From NCBI GenBank assembly GCA_903859155.1, contig CAIOLO010000036.1:1-37655 (forward strand): a DNA stretch of 37,655 bases. Reading direction: 5' to 3'. Numbering within the stretch: the stretch's first letter is position 1; every line of letters begins with the position of its first letter. The translations under genes were made by a program, and so were the position numbers. Under the pieces are notes generated by a model that saw only the letters and a list, made by a program, of their open reading frames with translations, did no database searches and was not told the DNA's origin. The DNA comes from an uncultured beta proteobacterium (lineage in GTDB: Bacteria; Pseudomonadota; Gammaproteobacteria; Burkholderiales; SG8-39). Positions 30,729 through 37,655 of the stretch are shown piece after piece.

Positions 30729-31193
30729 CTATTTACCCGAATCACGTTGAATCATGTTCTTTAGGACCGCTGCAACACGCCCTGAATCCTCGGACACCAG
30801 CATCCTTACCAGCGCAACCTTATCGTCGTAATTGTTGGCCGTATCCAGCATCTCCGCGGAGATGCTGGATTTCTTGGGCGCGGCGGACTTTTTGAGCCTG
30901 GTCTTGAACTCCTCCAGCGACTCGCCATCGGCCATCGCCAGCATCACTTCCTCGTCCGCCACGGCTGTCTGCTCGGCGCCGGCTTGCGAACTTTTCTGCC
31001 CAACCGGCGAGCCTGCGGATGCGGCCGCAGACAGCGGTGCCCGAAGCAAACCCGGGGCGGCTGGGCGGCCCGGCTGGCGCTCACCCGCATGTCCCCGAAA
31101 TGCAGAGTGCAACACCACCAACACCACCGTCAGCAAGACTACCACCAGCCCCAGTTTGGAGATATCCACAACGAGGGCTTCGAGATTGTTCAC
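30729..31193 (-). CDS. Mini-FliF: single-helix membrane protein with a second copy of the FliF FliG-binding tail
   Basis: This 154-residue protein starts at a GTG that overlaps the fliF stop by 4 nt (GTGA) and lies directly before fliG. Residues 13-31 are a membrane helix (LGLVVVLLTVVLVVLHSAF). Residues 35-88 are a low-complexity Ala/Pro/Gly/Gln linker. Residues 90-148 match the last part of FliF (GESLEEFK through VAAVLKNMI) with 56 of 59 positions identical. In FliF this tail binds the FliG N-terminal domain. The two DNA copies differ at about 20 synonymous sites, so the protein sequence has been kept by selection. A likely role is a membrane-anchored FliG binder that competes with, stores or supplements MS-ring sites. 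No such gene is standard between fliF and fliG. Confidence 0.85.
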   Translation of the reverse strand: MNNLEALVVDISKLGLVVVLLTVVLVVLHSAFRGHAGERQPGRPAAPGLLRAPLSAAASAGSPVGQKSSQAGAEQTAVADEEVMLAMADGESLEEFKTRLKKSAAPKKSSISAEMLDTANNYDDKVALVRMLVSEDSGRVAAVLKNMIQRDSGK

Positions 31194-31387
31194 CCGACCA
31201 TATCCTGTTTGATCATATTCTTCAGGACCGCGGCGACACGTCCGGAGTCCTCAGTCACCAGCATCCTAACCAGCGCAACCTTGTCATCGTAACTGTTGGC
31301 TGTGTCCAGCATTTCCGCGGAGATGCTCGATTTCTTTGGCGCGGCGGACTTCTTGAGTCTGGCCTTGAACTCTTCGAGCGACTCGCC
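30750..31387 (-). repeat. Direct repeat: two copies of the FliF C-terminal coding segment
   Basis: The 177-base segments at 30750-30926 (mini-FliF) and 31211-31387 (fliF) encode almost the same 59 residues. About two dozen bases differ, nearly all in third codon positions. This is an old duplication kept by selection rather than a recent or assembly-made one. Confidence 0.85.
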
Positions 31388-33136
31388 CTCGTTTATGGAC
31401 ATTTCATCTACGCCGACGTGCTCCTCGTCGCCGCGTTCCCCATCGAGTTCTTCTTCGACTGCGCCTTTCGGCCCGGTACTGGCCGCGGCGTCGACCTTGC
31501 CTGCCTGGTCAGGCGCCGGCAACATCGCCGCAGGGGCTGGCGCCGGCGGCAGGTAAGACTTGAGCACCGGCCGTACCACCGCCAGCAAGATGACCACCAG
31601 CAACAGGGTCGCCAGGCCCACCTTGATGCTGCTCACCGCCATATCGTTTTCGTACCAGATCTGGCCGGAACCTTGCGTCGCCGAGAGGTCGAACTTCGCC
31701 GGCATCAGGCTCACGACGTCGCCGCGATCCTGCGTGAATCCGACCACTCCCTTGACCAGTCCGGTCAGGCGCTCGAGTTCCTCCGGGCTGTACCCGGTTG
31801 GCGCCGCCGCTGTGGCGGCAGGTGCCGCAGACGCTTCCTTGAGCGCCGACGCACGCTCCTTGATCACCACCGCGACCGAGACGCGATCGATGCCGCCCTG
31901 CGAATTCTTCACGTGGCGCACCGTCTTGTCCAGTTCGTAGTTGCGCGTGGACTTGCTGCTCAGCATGCCCCGGGAATCCTTCTTCTCCTCGGTGGCGCTG
32001 GTGTCGCTGCTGCTTTTGGACTCAGGAGGTGCCGAGTTCGTCAGCGCCCCGGGCACGCCCAGCGGATCGAGCTGCGCGGAGCGCTCCTCCGAGAGCACCT
32101 CGGAGCGCGTCTTTACGCCATCCTTGCGGGTATCGAAATCCTCGGTTGCGGTTTCGACCTGGGTGAAATTCATCACCAGGTCAACCTGCGCGCGTACATT
32201 GCCCTCACCCACCACCGGTTCGAGCAACTGGACGATGCGATTGCGGTAGGTTTCCTCGGCCTGTTGTTTGTGCTGCATTTGCACGGTGGTGAGCCCCAGC
32301 GGCCCTGCGGTGGGTGAACTGGAGATGAGATTGCCCAGATTGTCGACCACCGAGACGTCCTCTGCCGCCAGGTAGGGGACGCTCGAGGCTACCAGGTGCA
32401 CAATCGCCTGCACCTGATTGTTCGAGACCAGGCGGCCGCTGTAGGGGGTGACGATAACCGACGCCTTGACCGGTGTTTGTTCACGCACGAACCCGCTTTG
32501 CTTGGTTTGCGCAAGGTGCACGCGGGCGCTCTGGATGGTGCCGATCTGGGTAATGCTCTTGGCCAATTCCTGCTCGATGGCCGCCGCATAGCGCGCCTGT
32601 TCCATGAACTGGCTGGTCGTCAACGCAGATTGATCTTTGAGTGAATCGAGAATGCCACGCCCCTGGGTACGCGGAATGCCCTGGGAGGCCAGCAGGATGC
32701 GCGCTTCGTGGTAGCGGGCCGCGGGCACCGCCAGTTGCCCGGAGGTGGCGTCGATGTGCGGATTGAAGTTGGCCGCCTTGAGCATCTCGAGCGCGTTTTG
32801 CTGGTCCGCCTCGGCCATGCCCGGGAACACCCCGCGGTAGGGCGTCTCCTGTGTCCATGAATAGATCGCGCCGATAATGACCAGGGCCACCAGCACCAGG
32901 ATCGCGGGTGCTGCCTTTCTGACCGCGGGTTGTCCCAGCATTCCCCCCAGCGAGGACAGCAGCATCAGGGGAGTCGCCTGAGGGAGCGTCAGGCTGGTGT
33001 TGGTGCTGGCCCCTGCGGCAGCGCCGGATGGCACCATTTGCAGGCCGGGTGTCAGTGCCGGGGAGGTCATGGTGTTGGAACCCATCGAGGGCTGGCCCGT
33101 CAGGGAAGGCTGCATCGCTTGTTGAGTGGTGGCCAT
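31190..33136 (-). CDS. fliF: Flagellar MS-ring protein FliF
   Basis: FliF forms the inner-membrane MS ring. This 648-residue protein has TM1 at about 75-95 (ILVLVALVIIGAIYSWTQ) and the YscJ-like ring region that follows, with FPGMAEADQQNALEMLKAAN, GQLAVPAARYHEARILLASQGIP, and SARVHLAQTKQSGFVREQ. TM2 is near residue 525-545 (VGLATLLLVVILLAVVRPVL), and the FliG-binding tail is at the end. It is longer than the typical 530-570 because of a 70-residue polar N terminus and a Ser/Glu-rich insert near residues 365-395. ATG 33136 is chosen; a TTG two codons upstream is possible. It lies 22 nt after fliE. Confidence 0.95.
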   Translation of the reverse strand: MATTQQAMQPSLTGQPSMGSNTMTSPALTPGLQMVPSGAAAGASTNTSLTLPQATPLMLLSSLGGMLGQPAVRKAAPAILVLVALVIIGAIYSWTQETPYRGVFPGMAEADQQNALEMLKAANFNPHIDATSGQLAVPAARYHEARILLASQGIPRTQGRGILDSLKDQSALTTSQFMEQARYAAAIEQELAKSITQIGTIQSARVHLAQTKQSGFVREQTPVKASVIVTPYSGRLVSNNQVQAIVHLVASSVPYLAAEDVSVVDNLGNLISSSPTAGPLGLTTVQMQHKQQAEETYRNRIVQLLEPVVGEGNVRAQVDLVMNFTQVETATEDFDTRKDGVKTRSEVLSEERSAQLDPLGVPGALTNSAPPESKSSSDTSATEEKKDSRGMLSSKSTRNYELDKTVRHVKNSQGGIDRVSVAVVIKERASALKEASAAPAATAAAPTGYSPEELERLTGLVKGVVGFTQDRGDVVSLMPAKFDLSATQGSGQIWYENDMAVSSIKVGLATLLLVVILLAVVRPVLKSYLPPAPAPAAMLPAPDQAGKVDAAASTGPKGAVEEELDGERGDEEHVGVDEMSINEGESLEEFKARLKKSAAPKKSSISAEMLDTANSYDDKVALVRMLVTEDSGRVAAVLKNMIKQDMVG

Positions 33137-33158
33137 TTTCAATTAATCCGAGTGGAGT

Positions 33159-33515
33159 TCATACCGGCATGTTCTTGATGTCTTCGTAGGCTCTCATCAC
33201 CTTGTTGCGGATCTGCAGCGTCGCCTCGAAAGCGATGGATGACTTCTGCATCGCCAGCACCACATCGGTGAGGGGAACATCCTTTCCCTGCTCGTAAGCG
33301 GTTGTCAGCGCCTGTGCGTTGTGCTGCAGATCGTTGACCGAGTCGACCGCCCCCTTGACCAGTTGCGCGAAGCCGGGCTTGCCCGTGCCGGCAACGGATT
33401 GGGCCATATCCGCGGGCGCGAACTCAGGTTTGAGCGGCCCCTTGATCTGTGTCTCGAAATTGCGGATCTGGGAAAGAATTGTCTGGATGCTGGCCGCATG
33501 TGCTTTGTCGATCAT
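33159..33515 (-). CDS. fliE: Flagellar hook-basal body protein FliE
   Basis: This 118-residue protein links the MS ring to the proximal rod. The C-terminal half is diagnostic: FAQLVKGAVDSVNDLQHNAQ, VPLTDVVLAMQKSSIAFEAT, LQIRNKVMRAYEDIKNMPV. The ATG follows the FleR-like stop codon by 3 nt, so both are on one transcript. The order regulator-fliE-fliF-fliG-fliH-fliI-fliJ matches the fleR-fliE... arrangement of Pseudomonas and Vibrio. Confidence 0.93.
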   Translation of the reverse strand: MIDKAHAASIQTILSQIRNFETQIKGPLKPEFAPADMAQSVAGTGKPGFAQLVKGAVDSVNDLQHNAQALTTAYEQGKDVPLTDVVLAMQKSSIAFEATLQIRNKVMRAYEDIKNMPV

Positions 33516-33518
33516 CGC

Positions 33519-34925
33519 TTACTCCTGTCTGGCCGCGGTCACGGAAAAGCCGTGATCCCTCAATTGCGCGAGCTTGTAACGCAGCGTGCGCGGACTGATT
33601 CCCAGCGCTTTTGCCGCCTCGATTCGGTTATCCGAGGCGCGCAGCGCCGCGACGATCACCCGGTGCTCGCTGCTTCTCACCGCGGCACCCAGGCCTGTGT
33701 CCTGTGCCAATACATCGGCATGCGCGGGTTGCACCGCGGGGCTCGGATGGTGCGCGCCGGTCTCGCCGGGGCTGCACTCCTCGAACATCAAATGTTCTGC
33801 GTCAATGAGCGGCCCGTTGCTGAGCACCAGGGCGCGCTGCATCACATTGGAGAGTTCCCGCACATTGCCCGGCCAGCCGTAGGTAATCAGCAGGGACTCG
33901 GCATCCGTGCTCAACTCGCGTGTCTCGCCCGCCGGTGCGTGCATTTCGAGCATGTGGCGCGCCAGCGGCAGGATGTCCTGGCGGCGTTCCGCGAGCGAGG
34001 GCACGCGCAGCCTGAATGTGCTGATGCGAAAGTAAAGATCTTCCCGGAACTCGTGCGCCTGCATGGCGGCGCGCAGATCCCTGTTGGTGGCTGCGATCAG
34101 TCGCACGTCCACCGGCACCGTACTCCGGGCGCCCAGGCGGGTTACCTGGCGCTCCTGCAGCACCCTGAGCAATTTGGTCTGCAGCGCGTAGGGCATCTCG
34201 GCAATTTCATCCAGAAAGAGGCTGCCGCCCTCGGCCTGTTCGAACACCCCCGGATGTTCGCGCGCGGCGCCCGTGAATGCGCCTTTCTCGTGGCCGAACA
34301 GAAGATCCTCGATCATGCTCTCTGGCATGGCCGCGCAGTTCAAGCCGACAAACGGGCCGTTGCGTCGCGGCGACGCGTCATGGAGCACGCGGGCGAGCAC
34401 CTCCTTGCCAGCCCCGGTCGGACCTGTGAGCAGCGTGGTTACTTCGGCCTGCGCCACCCGGCGCGTGAGTTCAAGCAACTTCTGGCTGGTCGGATCGACA
34501 AACACAAAGGACTGCTGTTTGTGCTCTTCGGGTCTGCATTTGGGCTCCTCGGACCTGGCAAGGCGGCCCAGTACCGCGCGCCACGACTCCTCCGACCATT
34601 CGTCCGAGGGCAGCACGTGTGCGGCACCTTCGTGCATGGCCTGCACGCCTACTTCAAGGCGGTGGCGGTCGACGCGGCACACCACCGGCAGCGGGTTGCG
34701 AAGACTTTGCATCATCGCCTTGACTTCAGCGAGCAACCCGGTATCCCGTGAGAGTCGAATCACCAGCGCCTGCGCCTTGCCCAGCGCGCGCCTCAAAGCC
34801 TCTGCTGTGGGCACCGACAGTAACTCCAGGCCGGCCACGCGCAGGCGCAGCAGTTCAGTGTCGATGAGCGGGCTCATCGGATCGAGCCAGAGGACGTTGT
34901 ACGTTTGTGACGTCGGGTTATCCAC
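33519..34925 (-). CDS. Sigma54-dependent flagellar activator, FleR/FlrC-like
   Basis: This 468-residue NtrC-family activator has a receiver-like N-terminal domain (1-115), an AAA+ domain with Walker A GPTGAGKE (168-175), the sigma54-contacting GAFTGA loop (215-220) and Walker B SLFLDEI (around 235). A Fis-type helix-turn-helix follows at the end (IEAAKALGISPRTLRYKLAQL, typical of FleR/FlrC). The receiver lacks the phosphoacceptor Asp: the third strand reads ALVIRLS where 'D' is expected. No partner kinase (FleS/FlrB) lies next to it. A perfect sigma54 promoter (34960-34976) would start the RNA near 34950, so the GTG at 34925 with AAGGTGA before it is the likely start. A frame-open GTG at 34952 would fall at the RNA end. 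Confidence 0.9.
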   Translation of the reverse strand: MDNPTSQTYNVLWLDPMSPLIDTELLRLRVAGLELLSVPTAEALRRALGKAQALVIRLSRDTGLLAEVKAMMQSLRNPLPVVCRVDRHRLEVGVQAMHEGAAHVLPSDEWSEESWRAVLGRLARSEEPKCRPEEHKQQSFVFVDPTSQKLLELTRRVAQAEVTTLLTGPTGAGKEVLARVLHDASPRRNGPFVGLNCAAMPESMIEDLLFGHEKGAFTGAAREHPGVFEQAEGGSLFLDEIAEMPYALQTKLLRVLQERQVTRLGARSTVPVDVRLIAATNRDLRAAMQAHEFREDLYFRISTFRLRVPSLAERRQDILPLARHMLEMHAPAGETRELSTDAESLLITYGWPGNVRELSNVMQRALVLSNGPLIDAEHLMFEECSPGETGAHHPSPAVQPAHADVLAQDTGLGAAVRSSEHRVIVAALRASDNRIEAAKALGISPRTLRYKLAQLRDHGFSVTAARQE

Positions 34926-34959
34926 TTGGTCACCTTGTTTGAATGCACTCACCTTGATA

Positions 34960-34976
34960 AAGCAATGGCTGTGCCA
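34960..34976 (-). promoter_or_regulatory. Sigma54 promoter before the FleR-like gene
   Basis: On the minus strand the bases read TGGCACAGCCATTGCTT. They match the sigma54 consensus TGGCAC-N5-TTGC with GG and GC 10 bases apart. The predicted start point is near 34950. Since the gene encodes a sigma54 activator, this suggests positive autoregulation or control by a FleQ-type master activator, and it serves fliE-fliJ downstream. Confidence 0.85.
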
Positions 34977-35078
34977 CCTTATTTTTCCCCTGTTAAACCA
35001 GTGGCTTATATTCTAGTGTCAGCGAACTCTGGTGCGCGCTGTTTGCGCCGTCGCATTTTTGACAAGGTGCTGTCCGGA

Positions 35079-35345
35079 TCAGCGAAGCGCGGCAACCGGC
35101 TTCGGACTGAAGCCCTGACAGGGTCGTCCGTCCGCACGGACGACTTCCAGACAAGGGAGCATTCTGCTTTTGAATCCCATCAGCCGGCACAGGTAGGGGG
35201 TGGCGGGTTGCCAGCTGACGGCGAAATGCCGGCAGCGCCAGCAGTCTGGCGGGCCGGCCGGCAGGCCATGCTGCTCCTCGGTGGAGCAGTCGATGGCCGC
35301 AGGCTCAGGTGGCGTCAGTTCGTATTCGGATTCGTCCCAGAGCAA
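35079..35345 (-). CDS. Small Cys-rich conserved hypothetical protein
   Basis: This 88-residue protein has six cysteines: Cys20, Cys35 and Cys38 in DCWRCRHF, Cys53 in PYLCRLMGFKS, Cys65 in MLPCLEV and Cys76 in GRPCQGF. The order C-x2-C-x2-F ... Y-x-C-x3-GFKS-x2-P ... C-x-x-F looks like a small metal-binding or redox protein found in related proteobacteria, but I cannot name the family. The start appears to be TTG at 35345, after a CGGGG site; an internal start is possible. It lies 43 nt downstream of fliC and 102 nt before the sigma54 promoter, taking the place where a FleS-type kinase is expected in other flagellar loci. Confidence 0.65.
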   Translation of the reverse strand: MLWDESEYELTPPEPAAIDCSTEEQHGLPAGPPDCWRCRHFAVSWQPATPYLCRLMGFKSRMLPCLEVVRADGRPCQGFSPKPVAALR

Positions 35346-35388
35346 GAGAACCCCGCTATGCGAATGGCGAACAGCGTCGCGCCGCAGC

Positions 35389-37655
35389 CTATTGCAGCAG
35401 CTTGAGCACCGTCTGCTGCGAGGTATTGGCCTGCGCCAATACCGCAGTGGCGGCCTGCTGGATGATCTGCGCGCGCGCCATGTCGGAAGAAGCCTTGGCG
35501 TAGTCGGCGTCCTCGATCTGGCTGCGCGACTGCGTGGAGTTGGTGGAGACGTTGGTCAGATTGTCGATCACGTGCTCCAGGCGGTTCATCACCGCGCCCA
35601 TGGTGGCGCGGGCTTCGTTGACGTTGTTCATCGCAATGTCGAGGCTGTTGAGTACCGCTGTCGCGCCGGCGACCGTATCGATGCTGATGGTGGGGGTCGT
35701 CGCGCCGGCATCGGCGGTGATGCCGCCGGTGATCGGTCCGCTGGAACCGAAATCGGCGAGGTCGATGCTGATGGTCTGCCCGGCGCTGGCGCCGACCTGA
35801 AAACTCATGCGGCCCACCCGCGGTGGCGACATGTCGATGCTCGACTTGCCGCCGTAGGTGCCTTCGGTGAAGCCGAGCGCGGTGAAATTGGAGATGTCGC
35901 TGCCGAAGCCGTTGACGCCGGCGCTGACGTGGATCAGCCCGTCCTGGGGAGCGGCGAGACCGGGCAGGGGCAGCGGCTGCGGGCTGTCGGGGATGGTCGA
36001 GGACAGCGTCACGCCGCCGTAGAGCGTGACCGCCGTGGCGCTCGAGTCCATTGCAACGCTCGAATCGAGGCCGAAGTCGGCCGCCGAAAGAGTTACCGCC
36101 GGAGTCGCCGAATCCGTGGCATCGAACCAGACCGTGAGGTTGCTGCCGACGACGGGGGGGATGCTGCCGTCGACGTTGGTCAGGGTGACGCCATGGTTGG
36201 CGTTGATGCTGGCCGTGACACCTGTACCGGTATTTGCGTTGATCGCATCTATGATGTTGCTGTTGCGCGTGGCCTGATCCGCGGAAAGCACGACGGTCAC
36301 GTTGACGCCGTTGATGTGCAGCACGCCCGTGCCGCTACCACCTAGCGTAGTCTCCGAGCCTGCAGTGGAGAACTGATTGGCCGTGGCAGTAACGCCGGTC
36401 TTGGCCGACTGCGTATTGATCGCCGCGGCGATGGCGATGCCGCTGGCCGCCGGATTACTGCCCAGCCCCGTGCCCGTGTCGTAACTGTAGTCATCCATAA
36501 GCGAGGTCGTGGACGGAATGGCGACGCCGTTGATGACCAGGTCTCCGGCCTGCAGCACCTTGGGCGTGTCACTGCCGGCGACGCTGGCGCGCGCATTGGT
36601 GCTCACCATCGAGCGGTTGACGTCGTAGTTGCCGGCCAGCAGTCCGGTGCGCGAGATATCGCCCGTACCGGCGGCGATATCGACTTTGGCCTCGATCTTG
36701 GCTTCGAGCGCATAGCTGCCGCTTTGCGCGCCTTGTTTCAGCCCGGTGCGCGCCGCAAAATCGACCGCGGTCGATGCCGTATTGAAAGCGACTTCGATGT
36801 TGCGCCCGTCCCTGGCTACGAGGCTCACGCCCGAGGCGTCGCTGCCCGAGTCCACGGCGACCACGCCGGTGTGATCGCTCATGCGATTGATCGCATTGAC
36901 CACCGCCGCGCGCGAAGCGCGGGGATTGTTCTCCACGGTCACGATCTGGGGGGAGGTGTAGCCGTTGATGGTCACGGTACCGGTCGAACTGGCCGCTTGC
37001 GAGGCCGCAGGCATGGCCGAACCGGTCATGATCGTGGTGCCGACCACGGCTTTGACGCCGGTCGTCGCGGTCAAGCTGTTGATCGCCGCCGCCTTGGCGA
37101 TGGCGCTGGCGGCAACACTGTTGCCGGTTGACTTGGTGTCGAGGGCCTCATACGCCTGCGAAGCCGGCACGCTGACGCCGTTGATGGTCACATCGTTGGC
37201 CTGCATCGGGGCGAGCGTGACGAAGCTGCGGCCTAGATTGAGAGTAGTCGAATTATTGGTGCTCCAAGTCGATGTGGACGACAATACAAATGTGCCAGTG
37301 CCATCGGTAAGCGCCGAACCGCTGAAGGTAATCGTTTTACTGGCATTGACGTTCGAGACGATGCCGCCGGTCAGGCTTACGCTGCTGCCGTCATTCAAGG
37401 TCAACACCCCCGTGGCGGTAGTCGCGCCGGTCACCGTTATGACGAGATTGCCCGATTTCGCCAGCGTACCCGTGCCACTCGCTGTATCTTTTACCCCTCC
37501 GTTAGAGGAGGTCACTTCCACCGCTGTGTAACTCATGGCGCCCGCATAGGCCCCGTTGCCCGTAACCCGCTGCACCGGCACCGGCCCGACCTGCTGGCCG
37601 GTGGTGCCGTTGAGAATCGCAAACCCGTTCCATTCGGTGTTGTTCGCGATCTGCA
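35389..37655 (-). CDS. fliC: Flagellin FliC, partial (5' end beyond the window)
   Basis: The frame runs to the right edge of the window, so the N-terminal about 100 residues are missing. The first visible residues, QIANNTEWNGFAILNG, are the end of the conserved flagellin N-terminal domain. The C-terminal domain is complete: NVNEARATMGAVMNRLEHVI, NTSQSRSQIEDADYAKAS-type text, AQIIQQAATAVLAQANTSQQ and the final VLKLLQ. At least 754 residues are encoded here, so this is a large flagellin. The surface-exposed middle is Thr/Ser/Gly/Val-rich and contains two copies of a module (36796-37194 and 36163-36543) with the flagellin hook 'INGV' motif. Its promoter is outside the window. Confidence 0.92.
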   Translation of the reverse strand, partial: QIANNTEWNGFAILNGTTGQQVGPVPVQRVTGNGAYAGAMSYTAVEVTSSNGGVKDTASGTGTLAKSGNLVITVTGATTATGVLTLNDGSSVSLTGGIVSNVNASKTITFSGSALTDGTGTFVLSSTSTWSTNNSTTLNLGRSFVTLAPMQANDVTINGVSVPASQAYEALDTKSTGNSVAASAIAKAAAINSLTATTGVKAVVGTTIMTGSAMPAASQAASSTGTVTINGYTSPQIVTVENNPRASRAAVVNAINRMSDHTGVVAVDSGSDASGVSLVARDGRNIEVAFNTASTAVDFAARTGLKQGAQSGSYALEAKIEAKVDIAAGTGDISRTGLLAGNYDVNRSMVSTNARASVAGSDTPKVLQAGDLVINGVAIPSTTSLMDDYSYDTGTGLGSNPAASGIAIAAAINTQSAKTGVTATANQFSTAGSETTLGGSGTGVLHINGVNVTVVLSADQATRNSNIIDAINANTGTGVTASINANHGVTLTNVDGSIPPVVGSNLTVWFDATDSATPAVTLSAADFGLDSSVAMDSSATAVTLYGGVTLSSTIPDSPQPLPLPGLAAPQDGLIHVSAGVNGFGSDISNFTALGFTEGTYGGKSSIDMSPPRVGRMSFQVGASAGQTISIDLADFGSSGPITGGITADAGATTPTISIDTVAGATAVLNSLDIAMNNVNEARATMGAVMNRLEHVIDNLTNVSTNSTQSRSQIEDADYAKASSDMARAQIIQQAATAVLAQANTSQQTVLKLLQ
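36163..37194 (-). repeat. Duplicated INGV module in the flagellin surface region
   Basis: Two modules of about 130 codons (36796-37194, 36163-36543) each hold two 'ING' motifs. In the first they are VTINGVSVPASQAY then VTINGYTSPQIVTV. In the second they are LVINGVAIPSTTSL then LHINGVNVTVVLSA. Each is followed by AAINS/AAINT or NAIN/DAIN helices. DNA similarity is low, so the duplication is old. It enlarges the outer flagellin domain. Confidence 0.6.

Noticed and set aside
30750-31387. The fliF tail repeat as an assembly or sequencing duplication
   Set aside because: About two dozen, mostly silent, differences between the copies rule out an artefact or a very recent copy.
31019-34751. Two long plus-strand frames opposite fliF and the FleR-like gene
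   Set aside because: They are antisense shadows of GC-rich genes, without domains or start sites.

Overview
The window looks like chromosomal DNA of a GC-rich, flagellated betaproteobacterium, most probably Burkholderiales-like. The reasons are the five Bug/TctC-type periplasmic solute-binding proteins, the aromatic-catabolism genes around them, and a polar-flagellum-type gene order. The genus cannot be named from this sequence. No rRNA, tRNA, CRISPR array, transposase or phage gene was seen.

Layout. (1) 1-3300, minus strand: an HDOD signalling protein, the chemoreceptor deamidase CheD and an MFS transporter. (2) 3690-15860: a catabolic region. It holds five Bug solute-binding proteins (two of them a tandem pair), a Bug relic, a carboxymuconolactone-decarboxylase-like protein, a fumarylacetoacetate-hydrolase-like protein, a polysaccharide-deacetylase/allantoinase-like protein, a Rieske oxygenase, a flavin monooxygenase and a gentisate-dioxygenase-like cupin. 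Together they suggest uptake of small carboxylates and breakdown of aromatic or heterocyclic acids, but no transporter membrane subunits (TctA/TctB) are present. (3) 15960-17387: a radical SAM/SPASM enzyme of anaerobic sulfatase-maturase type with a SEC-C tail. (4) 17570-19660: three paralogous small genes of an unrecognised family. Each is driven by a near-identical sigma70-like promoter whose -10 box lies only 7-8 nt before the ATG, which predicts leaderless mRNAs. A bactofilin gene sits between copies 1 and 2. (5) 19704-24940, plus strand: a LapG-type cysteine protease and a LuxR-type regulator, then a receiver-only regulator, a membrane PAS histidine kinase and a FixJ-type regulator. This is a signalling block, probably for adhesion or biofilm control. 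(6) 24980-26470, minus: a Ycf46-like AAA+ ATPase. (7) 26735-37655, minus: flagellar genes in transcription order fliC (5' end outside the window), a small Cys-rich protein, a FleR/FlrC-like sigma54 activator, fliE, fliF, a 'mini-FliF', fliG, fliH, fliI and fliJ.

The strongest candidates for undescribed biology are two. The first is the mini-FliF gene between fliF and fliG: one membrane helix followed by a second copy of the FliF C-terminal FliG-binding segment. The segment is nearly identical in protein, but the DNA differs at many synonymous sites, which points to selection for function. The second is the family of three small proteins with repeated leaderless promoters around the bactofilin. 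Also notable are a perfect sigma54 promoter before the FleR-like gene, which relocates its start codon; the lack of a partner kinase and receiver aspartate for that regulator; and a hexanucleotide tract inside a response-regulator receiver domain.
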